Source of the DNA: Lachnospiraceae bacterium
GTDB lineage: Bacteria > Bacillota > Clostridia > Lachnospirales > Lachnospiraceae
Length of the DNA stretch: 64,000 nucleotides
Reading direction: 5' to 3'
Assembly: GCA_017408735.1 (NCBI GenBank)
Contig: JAFQUB010000023.1
Span: 1-64,000 of the forward strand
Made by a program: the position numbers and the translations under genes. Shown here piece by piece: positions 60,694 to 64,000 of this stretch (within the stretch, counting starts at the first letter, position 1; each line of letters starts with the position of its first letter). The notes under the pieces were generated by a model that saw only the letters and a list, made by a program, of their open reading frames with translations, made no database searches and had not been told where the DNA came from.

Positions 60694-61899
60694 TTAAAAT
60701 TGAAATACATTTATCGATTTTTCCAGTTCTCCTGATAACTCTCTCAAATTCACTGACTGGCCTGACACTTCATCAATCGATGCCATTACTTCTGTAACAG
60801 ATGCTAATGTTTCCTGTGTACTCGCTGCATTTTCTTGTGCAATAGCCGTCAGATTCTGCACAACATCTACCACACCGCCTCTTGCCTCATCCAATTTATC
60901 CATGCTATTTGAAATTATTTTGACACTATCAATTGAATTGTCTATACCTGTTTTTACATCCGCAAACCCTATTCCGGTTCGTTCCACGTTTGTACTTTGT
61001 TCGTCAATAATTTCACGAACTGTATTCATTGTTTCCACTGCTTCTTCGGAATCACGTATCAACAAATCCGTAATTGCTTCAATCTGTTTTGCTGATTCAT
61101 TGGACTGTTCTGCCAATTTCTGTATCTGTGCCGCTACAACTGCAAAACCTCGACCCTGCTCTCCTGCTCTGGCCGCTTCGATTGAAGCATTTAAAGAAAG
61201 TAAGTTTGTTTCTTCGGCAATCGATGCAATCATGCCTGTTACTTCTTTAATCTTTAACGCAGATTCATTTGTCGTATGAGTTTGTCTATAAATTCTTTCA
61301 ACCGCTTCTTTTGTCTTATCATTTGTACTATCCAACTGCTTCAAGGTTTCAATAGCTTCATCCCCTGCCTTTTGCATAGCGTGCGCATTAGAAGCAAGTT
61401 TTTCCACTTGTCCTACTGCTTCACCTGTTGATTGAGCATTATTTGTTAAACCGCTTGCTACATCATTCAATAATTCACTTTCTTCCTTCAATCGATTTAC
61501 CAACTGAAAAAGTACTTCTCGCATTTCAAAAATAGAACGTGCCATCTCACCCGTTTCATCCTTGCGTGCTGCCAGCTTCTGTTCATTTCCGGTTACTCTA
61601 AAATCAAGCTTCGCCAGATTGGCAATTCCCTTACTTAGCATGGTAATAGGTGTAACAACTATTCTCGACATTACAAACCCCAAAATTGCACCAAACACGA
61701 TCCCCCCAAGTACAACAAGCATGATATTGGAATTAACCCTGTCAAAAGCTTCTTCCGGAATATACTCCTTAACTATCGGCATTAAAGCTACAATCATTGC
61801 AACAACTACAACAATAATTGCCAACTGGATTCCCCAAACCATCTTTACTGCAATTGAATTAAGCAATGCCATAATTCTTTTCTCTTCCTTTTGTATCAT
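60694..61899 (-). CDS. Methyl-accepting chemotaxis-like protein
   Basis: A 401-residue signalling protein. Two membrane helices (about 20-40 and 62-82) enclose a very short external loop of about 20 residues, so no real ligand domain exists. A HAMP linker follows ([19 protein letters not shown]). The cytoplasmic signalling tip is conserved: [28 protein letters not shown] (two blocks). There is no pentapeptide CheR tether. No che genes are nearby. The start follows GGAGGAGG. It may sense membrane or internal signals. Confidence 0.88.
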   Translation of the reverse strand: MIQKEEKRIMALLNSIAVKMVWGIQLAIIVVVVAMIVALMPIVKEYIPEEAFDRVNSNIMLVVLGGIVFGAILGFVMSRIVVTPITMLSKGIANLAKLDFRVTGNEQKLAARKDETGEMARSIFEMREVLFQLVNRLKEESELLNDVASGLTNNAQSTGEAVGQVEKLASNAHAMQKAGDEAIETLKQLDSTNDKTKEAVERIYRQTHTTNESALKIKEVTGMIASIAEETNLLSLNASIEAARAGEQGRGFAVVAAQIQKLAEQSNESAKQIEAITDLLIRDSEEAVETMNTVREIIDEQSTNVERTGIGFADVKTGIDNSIDSVKIISNSMDKLDEARGGVVDVVQNLTAIAQENAASTQETLASVTEVMASIDEVSGQSVNLRELSGELEKSINVFQF

Positions 61900-61993
61900 A
61901 CGCAACCTCCTCCTTTTTCGCTAAATCATCTATTATTATTTTACATCAATTTCACTTTCTTTTCAACAAAAACAGACAATTCATCAATATGGA

Positions 61994-62046
61994 ACAAAAA
62001 AACAGAGATAAACACTCTTTTAAAGCATTTATCTCTGTTTTTTCAC
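61994..62046 (-). terminator. Terminator of rnpB
   Basis: AAACAGAGATAAA (62000-62012) pairs with TTTATCTCTGTTT (62028-62040); on the minus strand seven T follow. It lies 11 bp beyond the 3' end of RNase P RNA. Confidence 0.88.
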
Positions 62047-62050
62047 ATAA

Positions 62051-62390
62051 GCAAGACGATAAGCCGGGTTATGTCGCGAATCATCATCTATCTAGGACTG
62101 TCGTCGCCAACAGCCTCCAGCAACCTACCTAGGACCGACGGGCCGCCGTATGTCCAAATTCGGTTTTGCTTCGAGTGGGGTTTACATATGCCCCGCATGT
62201 TACCATACGGGCGGTAGTCCCTTACACTGCCCTTCCACCCTTACCATATTACTATGGCGGTATATTTCTGTTGCACTAGCCTTGGAGTCACCTCCACCAG
62301 ACGTTATCTGGCACCCTGCCCTGTGAAGCCCGGACTTTCCTCATCTGCGGTCTTTCGACACTTGCAGCTGCGATGATTTGTCTTACTTAC
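62051..62390 (-). ncRNA. rnpB: RNase P RNA
   Basis: The catalytic RNA that trims tRNA 5' leaders. On the minus strand the universal core GAGGAAAGTCCGGGCT is present near 62331-62346. ACAGGGCAGGGTGCC follows it, and AAACCCCACTCGAAGCAA with the final CATAACCCGGCTTATC mark the 3' domain. The closing helix P1 is GTAAGAC (62386-62380) with GTCTTGC (62057-62051). The length is about 340 nt. A strong promoter and a terminator bracket it. Ends are set by the P1 helix and promoter, so they are accurate to a few bases. Confidence 0.95.
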
Positions 62391-62396
62391 CAAGCT

Positions 62397-62426
62397 ATTA
62401 TATGGCATGTTTGGGGATATTGTCAA
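62397..62426 (-). promoter_or_regulatory. rnpB promoter
   Basis: On the minus strand TTGACA (62426-62421), 18 bp, TATAAT (62402-62397): both hexamers perfect. The start point would be close to 62390. Confidence 0.88.
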
Positions 62427-62547
62427 CTGATTTTATCGCTCTCATGGGCTGTTCATGGCAACATTAAAAAGTTGAAAATACGCCATTTGGGATTTAGAGT
62501 TAATTTACCTACCATTTTTCTATAAGTCTACCACTACCCAGATATAG

Positions 62548-63000
62548 TCAAACATACGTTTGTCCTTCAATCCATTGAATAAATGCAGTTTTATCCGAAC
62601 TGTTATAACCAGCATTTTTGTAAAAATTCAACGTTTTTGGGTCTTTCGACCCGGTAAGCAACATCATTTTGTAACAATTATTTTCCTCTGCTATTTTCTT
62701 TGCATAGTTTAAACATTCTGTTGCATAGCCTTTACCACGATAATCCTTGTGGGTAACTACATTTTCTATAAAAGCGTATGGTCTTATATTTCTTGTTAAA
62801 TTTGGAATTATGACACAAACACATGAAGATACAATCTTTCCATCAATTTCGTAAACAATAAGATGATGGTCATCGTCTGTTATGATTTTATCCCAAGTCT
62901 TCTTTAAGTGTTCTGATTCTTCCGGTATTTCTTTTTCATGTAGAAACAAATATAGTTCCAATATTTCGTTCAAATCATTTTTGCATATTTCTCTTATCAT
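62548..63000 (-). CDS. GNAT family N-acetyltransferase
   Basis: A 150-residue acetyltransferase. The acetyl-CoA loop is VVTHKDYRGKGYATECLNYAKKIAEEN near 90-116, and the C-terminal NFYKNAGYNSSDKTAFIQW segment is typical. The frame is open 44 codons further upstream into the kinase gene, but the ATG at 63000 follows AGGGGAG and matches the start of homologues (MIREI..). The substrate is not predictable. Confidence 0.88.
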   Translation of the reverse strand: MIREICKNDLNEILELYLFLHEKEIPEESEHLKKTWDKIITDDDHHLIVYEIDGKIVSSCVCVIIPNLTRNIRPYAFIENVVTHKDYRGKGYATECLNYAKKIAEENNCYKMMLLTGSKDPKTLNFYKNAGYNSSDKTAFIQWIEGQTYV

Positions 63001-63067
63001 GTATAGTCTCCCCTCTGAATCACAAGCTTCCTTCATCCTCCGTGCCACATCCTTACACAATCCAAAC

Positions 63068-64000
63068 TTACACCTTAAAACAGCTTCCCCCAATAAATTC
63101 TCTGATAATAGAATTATTCGGAACTCCCTCACTGCTAATTCCTAAGAAATAGTCAAGGAACTTCAGCAATCGTTTTGCTTCCGGATATTCTTCATCTTCC
63201 GGCTTGATGCTGAATAATAATGGTTCTGCATACTGTTTTAATACCGATAATTCATATATTAACGCAGAGTTAAACATTACATCTGCCTCTTCCTGATAAG
63301 GGAAAATATTCTTTTCTTCTCCACGTCTTACGGAATACCACATACCAATGGTTGTTTTGGCATCGGAACCTCTTGTTCTGGCATCTCTTACCATTCTTCG
63401 GATTAAACGTCCGTCCGTGGTTGGAATTCTGTTGTGTTCATCTACATTTAACTGTGTCAATGCACTAATATAAATTTTATATTTGCTTTCTTTTGGCAAG
63501 GAATAGGATAATTTATCGTTCAGTCCATGGATTCCCTCCAACACAAGAATATCTTCCTTTCCCAGCTGCATGAAATCGCCCTTATATTCTCTTTTTCCGA
63601 TTTTAAAATTAAAAGAAGGAATCTCTACACGCTCACCACGAAGTAATGCACTCATATCCTTATTAAACTGATCCACATCAATGGCTTCCAGACATTCAAA
63701 ATCGTAGTTACCAAACTCATCTTTCGGCGTAAATTCCCGGTCTTTAAAATAATTGTCCAACGCTACCGGATGTGGTTTCATGCCGTGAGCTAAAAGCTGC
63801 ACAGACAATCTGTGGGAAAATGTGGTTTTACCGGAAGATGATGGACCTGCAATCATTACAAATTTCTTATCACCACATCGCTTAATTTCTTCTGCAATTT
63901 CTGCAATTTTCTTTTCCTGCAAAGCTTCCTGCACCAGTATCAGCTGTTCCATATTACCCGCTACAATTTTATCATTTAAAGCACCTACCGTACTTACATC
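63068..64000 (-). CDS. Nucleoside (uridine) kinase, C-terminal part; 5' end beyond window
   Basis: The visible 310 residues cover the uridine-kinase domain: a DVSTVGALNDKIVAGN linker, then the P-loop MIAGPSSSGKTTFSHRLS, PVALDNYFKDREFTP, ILVLEGIHGLND and RRMVRDARTRGSDA. The frame is open to the window edge, so the ATG at 63952 is internal; full-length homologues are ~550 residues with an N-terminal threonyl-tRNA-synthetase-like TGS/catalytic-like domain. The stop is 68 bp before the acetyltransferase ATG. Confidence 0.9.
   Translation of the reverse strand, partial: DVSTVGALNDKIVAGNMEQLILVQEALQEKKIAEIAEEIKRCGDKKFVMIAGPSSSGKTTFSHRLSVQLLAHGMKPHPVALDNYFKDREFTPKDEFGNYDFECLEAIDVDQFNKDMSALLRGERVEIPSFNFKIGKREYKGDFMQLGKEDILVLEGIHGLNDKLSYSLPKESKYKIYISALTQLNVDEHNRIPTTDGRLIRRMVRDARTRGSDAKTTIGMWYSVRRGEEKNIFPYQEEADVMFNSALIYELSVLKQYAEPLLFSIKPEDEEYPEAKRLLKFLDYFLGISSEGVPNNSIIREFIGGSCFKV

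Noticed and set aside
1-64000. CRISPR array, tRNA or prophage
   Set aside because: I saw no regularly spaced repeats with unique spacers, no cloverleaf with a GGTTCGA-type arm, and no phage structural or integrase genes.

Overview
The window comes from a low-GC Gram-positive bacterium of the Clostridia, most likely a Lachnospiraceae. The evidence is the gene order rplS-rbgA-rnhB-ylqG-ylqH-yraN, TTGACA/TATAAT promoters with strong AGGAGG ribosome binding sites, a hybrid-cluster protein, a DUF1836 gene and the TGS-type nucleoside kinase. Almost every gene lies on the minus strand. The window is chromosomal; I saw no prophage, plasmid or CRISPR signature.

1-10.5 kb is a translation and secretion block: yraN, ylqH, ylqG, rnhB, lepB, rbgA, a second lepB, rplS, trmD, rimM, khpA, rpsP, ffh and ylxM. 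The left edge cuts a probable IS110-type transposase with a nested RNA hairpin just before its start codon. The rimM-khpA gap holds two related palindromic elements (E1 and E2) in opposite orientation. Each has about 34-bp arms of unrelated sequence around a shared core. They are the most unusual objects here.

10.5-23.6 kb: a large MacB-like ABC fusion; a GntR-regulated ABC export operon with promoter and operator; a peroxide-defence pair (ahpC and an AhpF-like reductase with rearranged domains) behind a Fur/PerR-like box; an SOS pair (Y-family polymerase and YolD) with a LexA-type box; a PEBP/HxlR pair; and an RNA m5U methyltransferase.

23.6-36.1 kb is accessory: a 2H phosphoesterase-like gene, a broken hydrolase, a NUDIX gene, a two-component/ABC export locus with four direct repeats at its promoter, hcp divergent from a Crp/Fnr regulator with a well-placed operator, then a strip of nitroreductase, acetyltransferase, hydrolase and small membrane genes with truncated copies and a repeated 45-bp motif.

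36.2-49.5 kb: nadABC, a polar amino acid ABC locus whose permease has one in-frame stop, pcrA, DUF1836, a TrpR-like regulator, a PHP phosphoesterase, an orphan NMT1-type lipoprotein, a HAD phosphatase and maf. 49.5-64 kb: uvrA-uvrB, a folate operon (folBK, folP, HD protein, folE, folC), pyrBI, a nitroreductase, a chemoreceptor-like protein, RNase P RNA, an acetyltransferase and a nucleoside kinase cut by the right edge. Starts were moved from the longest frame to the codon behind a Shine-Dalgarno sequence where the DNA supported it.
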